Source: Roseibium sp. HPY-6 (GTDB taxonomy: Bacteria > Pseudomonadota > Alphaproteobacteria > Rhizobiales > Stappiaceae). Taken from it: a DNA stretch of 64,000 nucleotides. Below the pieces are notes generated by a model that was given only the letters and a program-made list of their open reading frames with translations, did not search any database and was not told the DNA's origin. Location of the stretch: the NCBI RefSeq assembly GCF_040530035.1, contig NZ_JBEWCD010000001.1, forward strand, positions 434,001 to 498,000. The letters run 5' to 3'. The translations under genes were made by a program, and so were the position numbers. Below are positions 50,922 to 59,841 of the stretch, piece by piece. The first letter of the stretch is position 1. Every line of letters begins with the position of its first letter.

Positions 50922-51326
50922 CTTGAATCAAAACCAACCGCTGCCGGGTGACACTCTATTCCGGAACAGCCGTCTTGTGAACAATCGAGGCAAAGCAGGT
51001 GACTAAGGCCGCGGGCTGCGCGAAAGCCCCAATACGGATCCATGGTTCAGATGCTGTAGCTTATCGAACACGTTATCCAAGAGTAAGAGCTTGATTGTCT
51101 ATGTGTGTTTCGCCGGAGACGACGAGGACCACTCCTTTTTCACGCACCCTGCGGACGTTGAACACGCGCAGCAAAGAAAGCCCTACTGCCCCCGTCCAAC
51201 CAATCGCACGGTCTCTACAAAGTACGATTGCCTCGGAGCCATCCTATATCCAAAAACAGGCTCCCCCGACATTTCTGAAAACAATGTCACTTGCCAACAA
51301 AACGCAAAAATCCTACCTCCTTGGCC
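50922..51326. other. Right flank of the island: no recognised gene
   Basis: 405 bases between the island's first minus-strand gene and oligopeptidase B. Open frames here have no ribosome-binding sites. It should contain both divergent promoters. No tRNA end or direct repeat marking an insertion site was seen. Confidence 0.45.
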
Positions 51327-53411
51327 ATGAAACAAGATGCCTTTCCCCCACGCGCCGAGGCGCGCCCGCAAAGCTTTGAAACTCACGGCATTTCGCGTCA
51401 GGACGACTATGGTTGGCTGCGCGCGGACAACTGGCAGGAGGTCATGCGTGACCCGTCTGTGCTGGATGCCGACATCAGGGCCTATCTGGAAGCTGAAAAC
51501 GCTTACCAGGATGCTCTTATGGAACCGACAAAAGAGCTTCAGGAAAAGCTCTTTTCGGAGATGCGCGGCCGCATCAAGGAAGACGACAGCTCCGTGCCGT
51601 CCCCCGATGGTCCCTTCGCCTATGGCATGAAGTTCGAAACCGGCGGCCAGCAGCCGATCTTCTTCCGCACGCCGCGCGACGGCGGTGAGGAAACAATTCT
51701 CTTGCACGGCGACACCGAGGCCGAAGGAAAGGCCTATTTCCGGATCGGTGGCGCAAGCCAGTCACCGGACCACAAGCTGCTTGCCTGGGCCTATGACGAC
51801 AAGGGTTCGGAGTATTATTCCCTGCAGCTGCGCGATATGGCATCCGGCAAGGATATGGACTACAGCATCGCCGATACCGGCGGCGGCGGGGTCTTCTCCG
51901 CCGACAGCTCGTTCGTGTTCTATGTTCGCCTGGACGACAATCACCGCCCCTCAAAGCTGTTTCGCCACAAGATAGGCACTGACCCGGCGGAAGACGTGCT
52001 CGTGCACGAAGAGGAAGACGCCGGATTTTTCATGGGCGTCGGCAAAACCCAGTCCGGCGATACGATCCTGATCGACATTCACGATCACGAGACGTCTGAA
52101 GTCTGGATGATCCCGGCCGATCAGCCGGAAGCGCCGCCCGTCCTGATCGCTCCGCGTGACACCGGCGTGGAATATTCGGTCGACGACCATGGCGACACGC
52201 TCTACATCCTGACCAACCTGGGTGATGCGGAAGATTTCAAGATCGTCACCGCCCCCAAGGCAACGCCTGGACGCGAATTCTGGACCGATTTCGTGGATCA
52301 CAAGCCCGGCTGCCTGATCCTTGCGCACAGCGTGTTCAAGACCTTCATGACCCGTCTGGAGCGTGAAGACGGCCTGCCCCGCATCGTCATCCGCCGGCTT
52401 ACCGACAATGTCGAACACTCGGTGGAATTTGACGAGGAAGCGTATTCGCTGGGTCTGGGCGGGGGCTATGAGTTCGACACGACCTCTATCCGCTTCAGCT
52501 ATTCCTCCATGACCACGCCGTCGCAGACCTTCGATTATGATGTCGAAACCCGCGAACGGGTTCTGCGCAAGGAACAGGAAGTGCCATCCGGTCACGACGT
52601 TTCCGATTATGTGACGCGCCGCCTCATGGCACCTGCGGCAGATGGCGAAACCGTCCCCGTATCCATTCTCTATCACAAGGATACCAAGCTGGACGGATCA
52701 GCGCCGCTCCTGCTTTACGGCTACGGATCCTACGGCATCACGATACCGGCGAGCTTCAATACCAATGCGTTGTCCCTCGTCGATCGGGGTTTTGTCTATG
52801 CGATCGCCCATATCCGCGGTGGCAAGGACAAGGGCTTCAGGTGGTACAAGGACGGGCGCCGCGAAAACAAGAAGAACACCTTCACCGATTTCATCGCAGC
52901 CGCCGATCATCTGGTTGCCGAAAAGCTGTCGTCCCATGACCGGATCGTCGCACAGGGCGGATCAGCCGGAGGCATGCTGATGGGCGCGATCACCAACATG
53001 GCGCCGGAAAAATTTGGCGGCATCATCGCGGAAGTGCCCTTTGTCGATGTTCTGACGACAATGCTGGACGATACGCTGCCGCTGACCCCGCCCGAGTGGC
53101 CGGAGTGGGGTAACCCGATCACCGAGAAGACGGCCTATGAATACATCGCTTCCTATTCGCCATACGACAACGTCGAAGCCAAGGACTACCCTGCTCTCCT
53201 CGCGGTTGCCGGATTGACGGATCCGCGTGTGACCTATTGGGAACCCGCCAAATGGGTCGCCAAACTCCGAGCGACGAAAACAGGCGACAGCCTGCTCATG
53301 CTCAAAACAAACATGGAGGCCGGTCACGGCGGCGCATCCGGGCGTTTCGATCGTCTGAAGGAAGTTGCGCTGGTTCAGGCCTTCGCTCTGATGGTGACCG
53401 GTAAGGTCTAG
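51327..53411 (+). CDS. ptrB: Oligopeptidase B-like serine peptidase (S9A)
   Basis: 694 aa from the ATG at 51327; a TTG at 51291 is the alternative, and neither has a strong Shine-Dalgarno. The N-terminal beta-propeller begins with DDYGWLRADNWQEVMRDPSV. The catalytic alpha/beta-hydrolase domain has YGYGSYGITIPASFN, Ser546 in GGSAGGMLMG, the Asp region GLTDPRVTYWEPAKW and the His in GHGGASGRF. It cleaves short peptides after basic residues. No signal peptide, so cytoplasmic. Length is normal for oligopeptidase B (about 690 aa). Confidence 0.9.
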   Translation: MKQDAFPPRAEARPQSFETHGISRQDDYGWLRADNWQEVMRDPSVLDADIRAYLEAENAYQDALMEPTKELQEKLFSEMRGRIKEDDSSVPSPDGPFAYGMKFETGGQQPIFFRTPRDGGEETILLHGDTEAEGKAYFRIGGASQSPDHKLLAWAYDDKGSEYYSLQLRDMASGKDMDYSIADTGGGGVFSADSSFVFYVRLDDNHRPSKLFRHKIGTDPAEDVLVHEEEDAGFFMGVGKTQSGDTILIDIHDHETSEVWMIPADQPEAPPVLIAPRDTGVEYSVDDHGDTLYILTNLGDAEDFKIVTAPKATPGREFWTDFVDHKPGCLILAHSVFKTFMTRLEREDGLPRIVIRRLTDNVEHSVEFDEEAYSLGLGGGYEFDTTSIRFSYSSMTTPSQTFDYDVETRERVLRKEQEVPSGHDVSDYVTRRLMAPAADGETVPVSILYHKDTKLDGSAPLLLYGYGSYGITIPASFNTNALSLVDRGFVYAIAHIRGGKDKGFRWYKDGRRENKKNTFTDFIAAADHLVAEKLSSHDRIVAQGGSAGGMLMGAITNMAPEKFGGIIAEVPFVDVLTTMLDDTLPLTPPEWPEWGNPITEKTAYEYIASYSPYDNVEAKDYPALLAVAGLTDPRVTYWEPAKWVAKLRATKTGDSLLMLKTNMEAGHGGASGRFDRLKEVALVQAFALMVTGKV

Positions 53412-53447
53412 GACAGCTTTAAAGAATCACATTTTTTTGAGACTTGG

Positions 53448-53480
53448 ACCGGTCCCGCACGCGGGTCCGGTATTCCTTTT
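53448..53480 (+). terminator. Terminator after oligopeptidase B gene
   Basis: ACCGGTCCCGC and GCGGGTCCGGT form a long stem with one T-T mismatch and a short loop, followed by ATTCCTTTTG. The T-tract is modest. Confidence 0.6.
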
Positions 53481-53541
53481 GTGCGGAAATAGCTTAGGTT
53501 GTTTTCAAAACACCGTTACAACAACGCACAAAGGGGATGTC

Positions 53542-55134
53542 ATGACCAAGTCATTGCGCCGGGGCTGTTTCACCGCAACCGGTTTTACTCTCGCTGCCGC
53601 CCTGCTTTCCTCCGTCTCGTTTGCAAGTGCCGCTGAGCTTCGCTGGTCCTCGCCGACAGATCCACAGACAATGGACCCTCACGCGGTGAACTCAGCACCG
53701 GTTCTCGGCTTTCTGAACAACGTTTATGAAGGTCTTGTTCGCCGCGACAAGGACATGCAGATCGAAGGCTCTCTTGCGGAGAGCTGGGAACCTCTCGGCG
53801 GCGACGGCTGGCGCTTCAAGCTGCGCGAAGGGGTAAAGTTCCACGATGGCGCTGACCTGACGGCGGAAGACGTGCTGTTCTCCTACGAACGCGCCTCTTC
53901 GGAAGAAGCCGACACAAGCTCCTGGTTCGCGCCTGTGAAAGAGGTCAAGATCGTTGATGACTACACGGTCGATTTCCTGACCCACGCGCCCAATCCGATC
54001 TTTCCCGATTCAATCGCCAACTTCATGATCATGGACAAGGGCTGGGCAGAGGCTAACGGCGCAGTACGGCCCGCCAAGGAAGAAGAGACCTACGCGACGC
54101 TGAATGCAAACGGCACCGGCCCGTTTGTGCTCGCCTCCCGCGAGCCTGGCGTTCAGACTGTTCTGGAGCCGTTCGACGGCTGGTGGGATGAAAAACAGCA
54201 CAATCTGACCAAGGCGACTTTCCTGCCAATCGCCAATCCGGCAACCGCGGTTTCCGGGTTGTTGAGCGGACAGGTCGACCTGATCAACCCGGTGCCGGTA
54301 CAGGACGTCTCGCGGATCGAGAACCAGGATGGGCTGACATTGCATCAGGGCATTGAGGCACGCGTGATCATGCTGGGTTTCGCCCATGGACACGACGCCC
54401 TGAAATACTCGGACGAAACGAGTGACAAGAACCCGTTCAAGGACGTGAAGGTGCGTGAGGCTGTCCAGAAGGCCATCAACGCGGAAGCTCTCGTCGACAA
54501 GATCATGCGCGGCAATGCCGAAGTCGCCACGCAACTGGTGAGCGCCCAGATGAAAGGGCACAGCGACGCGGCGACGGACCGTATCGACTACGACCCCGAA
54601 GGCGCAAAAGCGCTCCTGGCAGAGGCAGGTTATCCGGACGGTTTTTCCTTCGGCCTTATGTGCCCGAATGACCGCTATATCAACGACGAGGCACTCTGCA
54701 AGGCGATGTCCGCCATGCTGACCCAGGCCGGTATGAAAGCTGACCTCAACGCCATGCCGGTGCGCAATTACTGGCCGGAGCTGCGCGCCGGCAATTTCGA
54801 CATGTATCTCCTGGGCTGGTCTCCTGGCACATTCGATGCCGAACACCCCGTCCGCTTCCTGGTCACGACCAAGAATGACGAAAAGAAACTCGGCAGCTGG
54901 AATTTCGGCGGATACTCGAACGCGCGCGTTGATGAGCTGCTGCCTTTGATCCAGAAGGAAATCGACGCCGAAAAGCGTCAGGAAATGCTGGATGAAGTCG
55001 CCAAGATCATTCGCGACGACGTCGTCTATGTGCCGCTGCACATTCAGCCGCTCCTGTGGGGCTCGAAGTCGAATGTCGATCTGACACAACGGGCTGACAA
55101 CTTCCTGATGCTCCGCTGGATCAATGTGAACTGA
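53542..55134 (+). CDS. Oligopeptide/dipeptide-type ABC transporter substrate-binding protein
   Basis: 530 aa from the ATG at 53542 (AAAGGGGATGTC upstream). Signal peptide ends SVSFASAA. It is an SBP_bac_5 (cluster C) protein: ELRWSSPTDPQTMDPHAVNS, NVYEGLVRRDKDMQIEGSLA, and WRFKLREGVKFHDGADLTAE. No permease or ATPase genes follow; a terminator closes the gene. It is an orphan or works with a distant transporter. The ligand may be a peptide or another small molecule. Confidence 0.9.
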   Translation: MTKSLRRGCFTATGFTLAAALLSSVSFASAAELRWSSPTDPQTMDPHAVNSAPVLGFLNNVYEGLVRRDKDMQIEGSLAESWEPLGGDGWRFKLREGVKFHDGADLTAEDVLFSYERASSEEADTSSWFAPVKEVKIVDDYTVDFLTHAPNPIFPDSIANFMIMDKGWAEANGAVRPAKEEETYATLNANGTGPFVLASREPGVQTVLEPFDGWWDEKQHNLTKATFLPIANPATAVSGLLSGQVDLINPVPVQDVSRIENQDGLTLHQGIEARVIMLGFAHGHDALKYSDETSDKNPFKDVKVREAVQKAINAEALVDKIMRGNAEVATQLVSAQMKGHSDAATDRIDYDPEGAKALLAEAGYPDGFSFGLMCPNDRYINDEALCKAMSAMLTQAGMKADLNAMPVRNYWPELRAGNFDMYLLGWSPGTFDAEHPVRFLVTTKNDEKKLGSWNFGGYSNARVDELLPLIQKEIDAEKRQEMLDEVAKIIRDDVVYVPLHIQPLLWGSKSNVDLTQRADNFLMLRWINVN

Positions 55135-55163
55135 CATCCCCTCTCGGCATTGGCAAGGAACCA

Positions 55164-55190
55164 AACGGCGCTTTCGGGCGCCGTTTTTTG
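55164..55190 (+). terminator. Terminator after the SBP_bac_5 gene
   Basis: AACGGCGC-TTTCGG-GCGCCGTT followed by TTTTG. A canonical strong hairpin about 30 bases after the stop. Confidence 0.9.
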
Positions 55191-55313
55191 TCAGAGGGCT
55201 TCATACACTCGTGTCTTGATTTTGCCCTGCTCTTCCGCTCAAGTGATTCATATTGGATTTCAGTCTCTTGAATTGAAATCCACGTGAAGGTGCAATCTCA
55301 AATGGAGCAGAAG

Positions 55314-55700
55314 ATGCAACGTCAAACTCGAAAGAGCGCAAAGCAGAATACCACTACCGGGTCTTTGCTGCGTGCGTCATTCGTTGCAGTCTCGGCATTT
55401 GTGTTGGTTGCCTGTCAGCAGCAGTTTCAAACTCCGTCGGACCTCTTGTTCGCACCGACATTCAACAAGACCCGGCAAAACCTGCCCTACACCCAGAACA
55501 CGCAGTATGACTGCCGCAACTTTTCAGGATCCGGCTGGAAAGGCATTGCAAGCGGTGTGGTCTATGACTTCAGCAACAGGTACCAGATTTCACAAGCCGG
55601 TTGTTTCAGGACGCAACAGGAATGCCTGGCATGGCTCTCGGCAATGCGCTCCTATATCGACGTTCCCCGCTTCATAAGGTGCAATCCGCACACCGCGTAA
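55314..55700 (+). CDS. Small lipoprotein, unknown
   Basis: 128 aa from the ATG at 55314 (GGAGCAGAAG upstream; two earlier in-frame starts are weaker). Signal peptide with lipobox FVLVAC at about residue 37. The mature part has four more cysteines (YDCRNFSGSG, AGCFRTQQECLAWL, RCNPHTA), suggesting disulfides. No family recognised. It stands alone, convergent with the LysR gene. Confidence 0.68.
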   Translation: MQRQTRKSAKQNTTTGSLLRASFVAVSAFVLVACQQQFQTPSDLLFAPTFNKTRQNLPYTQNTQYDCRNFSGSGWKGIASGVVYDFSNRYQISQAGCFRTQQECLAWLSAMRSYIDVPRFIRCNPHTA

Positions 55701-55707
55701 CAATGGG

Positions 55708-56613
55708 TCAGATCGGCAACCCGCCCTGAAGCACCTTTCTGGACGCCATAAACTCTTCGATGAAGTCGCAGAGCGATTTTGCGCGCGCACTCAACAAGCG
55801 GCCTGTCGGCCAGACCAGATAGGCATTGCGGACCTGCCCCGTCCAGGATGGGAGCACAATCTCCAACCTTCCAGCTTCCAGATCCGTTGCGGCCTCGGTC
55901 ACCGGCAAAAGAGCAATGCCGTGACCATCCGCCACGATCTGGCGCGCCAGAGTGATGTCATCGACCGCAATATCCGCGCTGAGATAAATGGTTTCTTCAG
56001 CACCGGTGTCCCGGTTCCTGAGATGCCAGCTCGGCAACGACGAAACCCAGATAAGTCTGTGCTGATGCAGATCTTCAAGACTTTGCGGCGCGCTCTCACG
56101 CGCAATGTATTCCGGCGATGCCACCATCATGGTTGCCACGCTGCCGATTCGCTTCTGGTAGAGCGAGACGTCCGTCTGCGGACCGAACCTGAGCGCCAGA
56201 TCGAAGCGATTGTCCTGAAGGTCCTTGTTGTCATTGCTCAGGTTCAATGTGAGGCGGATCTCCGGATAGGTTTTCAGAAAACCGGACCACATCGGTGCCA
56301 GAACCCCGATGGAGGCGTTGGTCGGTGCTGCCACTCTCAAGGGCCCGCGGATCTGATGGAGATCCGACTTAAGGTTCTGAAGTGTTTCTTCGGCATGGAC
56401 CATTAGGTCGGCAAGAGAAGCGTAGTAAGCCTCCCCTTCGCTGGTCAGCGCGAATTTTCGCGCGGATCTGTGAATGAGCCGAGCCCCGAGCGTTTCTTCA
56501 AGCCGCCTCAATCGCCGCGTCACCGTCGCGGCCGGCAGGTCCAGTTTGCTCGCCGCCGCAGCCAGGCTTCGGCATTGGGTGATATGAATGAACAAAGAGA
56601 TGTCGTCGAGCAT
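55708..56613 (-). CDS. LysR family transcriptional regulator
   Basis: 301 aa. The winged helix-turn-helix is SLAAAASKLDLPAATVTRRL followed by LEETLGARLIHRSARKFALT. The effector domain begins near residue 90 (GPLRVAAPTNASIGVLAPMW). It is divergent from the ABM-type monooxygenase gene and the RidA gene, and is likely their regulator, since LysR members usually control divergent neighbours. The 98-base gap should hold its operator; a T-N11-A type half-site was not clearly seen. Confidence 0.92.
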   Translation of the reverse strand: MLDDISLFIHITQCRSLAAAASKLDLPAATVTRRLRRLEETLGARLIHRSARKFALTSEGEAYYASLADLMVHAEETLQNLKSDLHQIRGPLRVAAPTNASIGVLAPMWSGFLKTYPEIRLTLNLSNDNKDLQDNRFDLALRFGPQTDVSLYQKRIGSVATMMVASPEYIARESAPQSLEDLHQHRLIWVSSLPSWHLRNRDTGAEETIYLSADIAVDDITLARQIVADGHGIALLPVTEAATDLEAGRLEIVLPSWTGQVRNAYLVWPTGRLLSARAKSLCDFIEEFMASRKVLQGGLPI

Positions 56614-56711
56614 GATTTCATTTTTGGAATTTTAAATCTCATTTTCAAATATAGATTGATATAAAAGAAATCAATAAATCTTCCTTGTCAGCCAAAGACG
56701 AGGAGTTACAC

Positions 56712-57023
56712 ATGTCGAACTATTTCATCAGCGCTGGAATTGAACTCAAATCGGGTGCCGACCTCAAAGAAGCACAAGAGGGACTGCGGCGTCTGGTGGA
56801 GCAGACCCGGAGCGAACCGGGATGTCTCCTGTTTGAAATTCGTCAGAATCTGGAGAACCCTGGCAGATTTACGCTTTGGGAATGCTGGACCGACAAGCAG
56901 GCACTTGCGGATCATTTCGAAGCCGAACACACGAAAGCTTACCTCGCACGCGACCTGACCGAGGTGAATTACATCGAAGAGCTTTCCGAAATCGGACAGG
57001 TGCGTGAAGAGGCTAACAGGTGA
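56712..57023 (+). CDS. Antibiotic biosynthesis monooxygenase (ABM/YgiN-like) family protein
   Basis: 103 aa from the ATG at 56712, with GAGGAGTTACAC upstream. A dimeric alpha-beta barrel: AQEGLRRLVEQTRSEPGCLL, FTLWECWTDKQALADHFEAE. The EPGC element and the His in DHFEAEHTKAY are typical of quinol monooxygenases related to YgiN, which oxidise small aromatic quinols without cofactor. The specific substrate is unknown. It is divergent from a LysR regulator and upstream of a RidA gene. Confidence 0.87.
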   Translation: MSNYFISAGIELKSGADLKEAQEGLRRLVEQTRSEPGCLLFEIRQNLENPGRFTLWECWTDKQALADHFEAEHTKAYLARDLTEVNYIEELSEIGQVREEANR

Positions 57024-57264
57024 AATCGCTATGAAGCATAGACTGTTTGCCGCCTCCTTCATCTCATTGGGACTATCATTTCTGATGTTGTCCTGCGTGA
57101 CGTTTTCAATCTGGGCTGCAGCGACACATTTGCCGGACACTGGTTGGCATCGCTTTGTCTGGTCCGGCCTGCAGCTTCCGGCATCGCCTTTTGTGTCAGC
57201 CCCGGTGTTGAACGCGTCAATGGCAACATTGAACAACGACAGCCCTACCCCCCGGAGAAACAAC

Positions 57265-57639
57265 ATGCCGATTTTGCGACAGAATTTTGAAGAACTGGGA
57301 CTTCCGGTCGGGCCTTATACGCACGCTGTTTCGCAGGGCACGATGCTGTTCACATCCGGTTTCACGGCTTTCGGGACAGATGCACAGTCGGGATCTGCGG
57401 CTGAGCAGACCGATGCGATCCTGAAGCAACTCGATTTCATCGCCCGCGAGCATGGAAAGAGCCTTGAGGATCTTGTGAAAGTCACCGTGTTCTTCACCGA
57501 TCCGGATGATATTCCGGGTATCCGGGAAGCACTCACCAACGGGTATGGCGACGCTGTTCCGGCGAGTTCTCTGGTCCTGGTCGCGGGACTGTTTTCTCCC
57601 GAGCTGCGTGTCGAGATAGAGGGTGTTTTCGCCTTGTGA
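57265..57639 (+). CDS. RidA family protein (reactive enamine/imine deaminase-like)
   Basis: 124 aa from the ATG at 57265 with CCGGAGAAACAAC upstream. Family marks: LGLPVGPYTHAVSQGTMLFT, QLDFIAREHGKSLEDLVKVT, and FTDPDDIPGIREAL. In place of the arginine that binds substrate carboxylate in RidA (GxxPxxR near VRVELPPG), the end reads SPELRVEIEGVFAL, so the Arg-Val-Glu-Ile core is present. It removes toxic enamines or imines. An open frame extends upstream in-frame to 57031 and encodes a signal-like segment (see findings). Confidence 0.85.
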   Translation: MPILRQNFEELGLPVGPYTHAVSQGTMLFTSGFTAFGTDAQSGSAAEQTDAILKQLDFIAREHGKSLEDLVKVTVFFTDPDDIPGIREALTNGYGDAVPASSLVLVAGLFSPELRVEIEGVFAL

Positions 57640-57681
57640 GAACTTCCGCCTGTGGGGCAGTTCGCGACAGGCTGCCGGGCT

Positions 57682-58176
57682 CTACACCTGCTGGAGCAGC
57701 TTTCGGAAGAAAACAGTCTCTTTTATCGGTGTGTCGTAATAGGCGGATATCTGTTCAAATCCGGCGGCCGTGTAGAGCTTCACGGCCCCGGTCATCGTCG
57801 GCAGCGTATCAAGCAGCATTTGACGATAACCCGCCGCCACCGCCGCTTCCAGCACACGGGCAACGAGCGCGCCGCCCACGCCTTTTCCGCGCCCTTCCGG
57901 CAAAACATAAAGCCGCTTCATTTCGCAGCTGCCATCATCGTCGAACTGTCGCAGTCCGACACATCCAAGAATGGATCCGTCCGCGTCTGTTGCAACGAAC
58001 AAAGCACCTTTTGGCGGGGCGTATTTCCCCGGCATTCCGGCGAGTTCCTCTTCAAAACCCTGATAGGTCAGATCGATCCCGAGCCAGTCGACATAAGCTC
58101 GAAACAGGGATTTAACCGCAGCGAGTTCGGCGTCGGTTTCAACCGCGGTAATTGAAATCGTGTTTTCAAAGGTCAT
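57682..58176 (-). CDS. GNAT family N-acetyltransferase
   Basis: 164 aa from the ATG at 58176. Acetyl-CoA binding motif A is LYVLPEGRGKGVGGALVARV (R/Q-x-x-G-x-G/A pattern), preceded by GCVGLRQFDDDGSCEMKRLY. The C-terminal motif B is LYTAAGFEQISAYYD. The sequence fits the family that acetylates free amino acids or small amines; substrate unknown. It is convergent with the RidA gene. Confidence 0.9.
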   Translation of the reverse strand: MTFENTISITAVETDAELAAVKSLFRAYVDWLGIDLTYQGFEEELAGMPGKYAPPKGALFVATDADGSILGCVGLRQFDDDGSCEMKRLYVLPEGRGKGVGGALVARVLEAAVAAGYRQMLLDTLPTMTGAVKLYTAAGFEQISAYYDTPIKETVFFRKLLQQV

Positions 58177-58207
58177 CCAGCTTCGATAGTCAGATGCCGA
58201 TGCGGTG

Positions 58208-59140
58208 TCAATTTGCGACTTCAATGACGGGTGGAATTGCCTTCAGGTAGGCAGCGATTGCCTCCCGATCCCCCGCAGGCAGTCTCGCCATGTTCTCCTG
58301 CACCTTCACCATTTCACCGCCGATGGAATCATATTCAGGCGTAAATCCGCTCTCCAGATAATAGGCAATGTCAGCCGCACTCCAGCTGCCGAACTTACCT
58401 TCCACTGGAGTGATATCGGGGATGCGTCCCTCACCCGTCGGCGCTGGCGCACCTCCCAGCCATTCGGCAAGCTTCAACCCGCCCGCAACGTCGCGCGGCG
58501 TATGGCATTCACCGCAGTGACCCGGGCCCTCCACGAGATAGCGCCCGCGATCCCAAAGGGCCTGATCCACCGATCCGTCGCCCACCGGCGTTGCAATTAC
58601 AGGCTCGGGATCAAGGAAGAGGCGCTTCCAAAGACCCAAGCCGCGGCGAATGTTGAACGGGAACCCGAGTTCGTGCGGTCCCGCATCGCCCTCCACGTTC
58701 GGAAGCGTTTTCATGAAGGCGTATAGATCACCCAGATCCGTGCCTGTCATGCGTGCATAGGATGTGTATGGAAAAGCAGGGTAATAGTTCCTGCCGTCCG
58801 GAGACGTCCCGTGTGTCATCGCATTGGCGAAATCCGTCAGGGACCAGCCGCCGATACCGTCGGTTTCACTGGAGGAAATGTTCGGGGCGACAAAGACACC
58901 GAATGGTGTCTCGAGGCGCAAGCCGCCGCCGAGTTTCAGAAGATCCTCGCCCTTGGCATCAGGCGCTGCGTGACACGATGCACACCCGCCTGCCCAGAAA
59001 ACCAGTTCACCTTTGGCCGGATCGCCTGATTGCAGACTTGCCGCCCGCTGCTCGCTCATACGCGTCGGTGCAGACAACACCCACCCGACACCTGCTGCAA
59101 CGACAGCAAGTAGAACAAGGACAATCAGTGCCTTTTTCAT
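58208..59140 (-). CDS. Diheme c-type cytochrome
   Basis: 310 aa from the ATG at 59140 (GGAGAGACCC upstream). A signal anchor (MKKALIVLVLLAVVAAGVGW) is followed by two CxxCH haem sites: Cys53-Ala-Ser-Cys56-His57 and Cys209-Gly-Glu-Cys212-His213. The pattern matches the diheme cytochromes that serve as electron acceptors of alcohol, sorbitol or gluconate dehydrogenases. It is encoded 45 bases after the cytochrome c' gene and is probably cotranscribed with it. The partner dehydrogenase is not in the window. Confidence 0.9.
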   Translation of the reverse strand: MKKALIVLVLLAVVAAGVGWVLSAPTRMSEQRAASLQSGDPAKGELVFWAGGCASCHAAPDAKGEDLLKLGGGLRLETPFGVFVAPNISSSETDGIGGWSLTDFANAMTHGTSPDGRNYYPAFPYTSYARMTGTDLGDLYAFMKTLPNVEGDAGPHELGFPFNIRRGLGLWKRLFLDPEPVIATPVGDGSVDQALWDRGRYLVEGPGHCGECHTPRDVAGGLKLAEWLGGAPAPTGEGRIPDITPVEGKFGSWSAADIAYYLESGFTPEYDSIGGEMVKVQENMARLPAGDREAIAAYLKAIPPVIEVAN

Positions 59141-59185
59141 GGGTCTCTCCGCAGCCGACCAATCCGGCAACAGGGAAATAGCCGG

Positions 59186-59644
59186 TCAGTTTTTCTTACG
59201 GTAAGTTTCGTGACACGATTTGCAAGTGCCGAAAACCGGTCCCATGGCCGCCTTGAAAGCATCAAGATCTGCCGGTCCCGCTTTGCCGGCTGCCTCCATC
59301 GCTTTTCCGGTCGCAGCCGAGAATTTCGCCAGCTCAGCCGCAAAGCCGTCCGCGTTTTCCCAGATAGCCGGCAATGCACCGGTGTCACCCTGGTCGGATC
59401 CCGCAGGGAAGAAACTGCCGAAAGAGACGGCAGCAGCGTTCATAGCAGCGATCGCAGCCTTGCCCGCGACAGGAGAGTAATCAATTTCACCCTTCATCAT
59501 TCCACCGCCGAGACCGGCCGCAGCGCCAACCGATGCCATGATGTCCTGGCGTGTTGTGATCGGATCGTCTGCCGCCTGCACAGATCCAGCGAATCCTAAA
59601 CCGGCCACCATGAAAATGGCAGCGACTTTCCATGCGTTGCGCAT
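59186..59644 (-). CDS. Cytochrome c' (class II cytochrome c)
   Basis: 152 aa with a signal peptide (cleaved near SVQAAD) and AGAGGATC before the ATG. A four-helix-bundle cytochrome c' with the haem site near the C-terminus: Cys141-Lys-Ser-Cys144-His145. The N-terminal part has DPITTRQDIMASVGAAAG, the usual start of cytochrome c'. Such proteins bind NO and may protect against nitrosative stress, or donate electrons. It is upstream of the diheme cytochrome on the same strand. Confidence 0.9.
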   Translation of the reverse strand: MRNAWKVAAIFMVAGLGFAGSVQAADDPITTRQDIMASVGAAAGLGGGMMKGEIDYSPVAGKAAIAAMNAAAVSFGSFFPAGSDQGDTGALPAIWENADGFAAELAKFSAATGKAMEAAGKAGPADLDAFKAAMGPVFGTCKSCHETYRKKN

Positions 59645-59785
59645 GATCCTCTCCCTCTCGATCAGTGCACCGCCGTTGCGGTGCGCACGTCTTCAAGTAC
59701 AGCCCAAGAATGCCTCGGGAATGAAATCACGCTCCCGTGATCACACCAGTATTTTGTAACAAAGTGTGTTCATTTGTTCCAAACA

Positions 59786-59820
59786 ACAAAAAACCCCGGC
59801 CCTTCCGGACCGGGGTTCAG
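59786..59820 (-). terminator. Terminator after sodB
   Basis: AACCCCGG and CCGGGGTT form an 8-bp stem. On the minus strand a T-tract (GTTTTTTGTTG) follows. It lies 22 bases past the sodB stop. Confidence 0.88.
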
Positions 59821-59841
59821 GATCAGGTTTCGAGCTCGAAA

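Noticed and set aside
42856..51326. Integron cassette array
   Set aside because: Small same-strand genes behind a repeated element suggested it, but the repeat is a short leader before genes. No attC-like sites with GTTRRRY/RYYYAAC arms and no integrase were seen.
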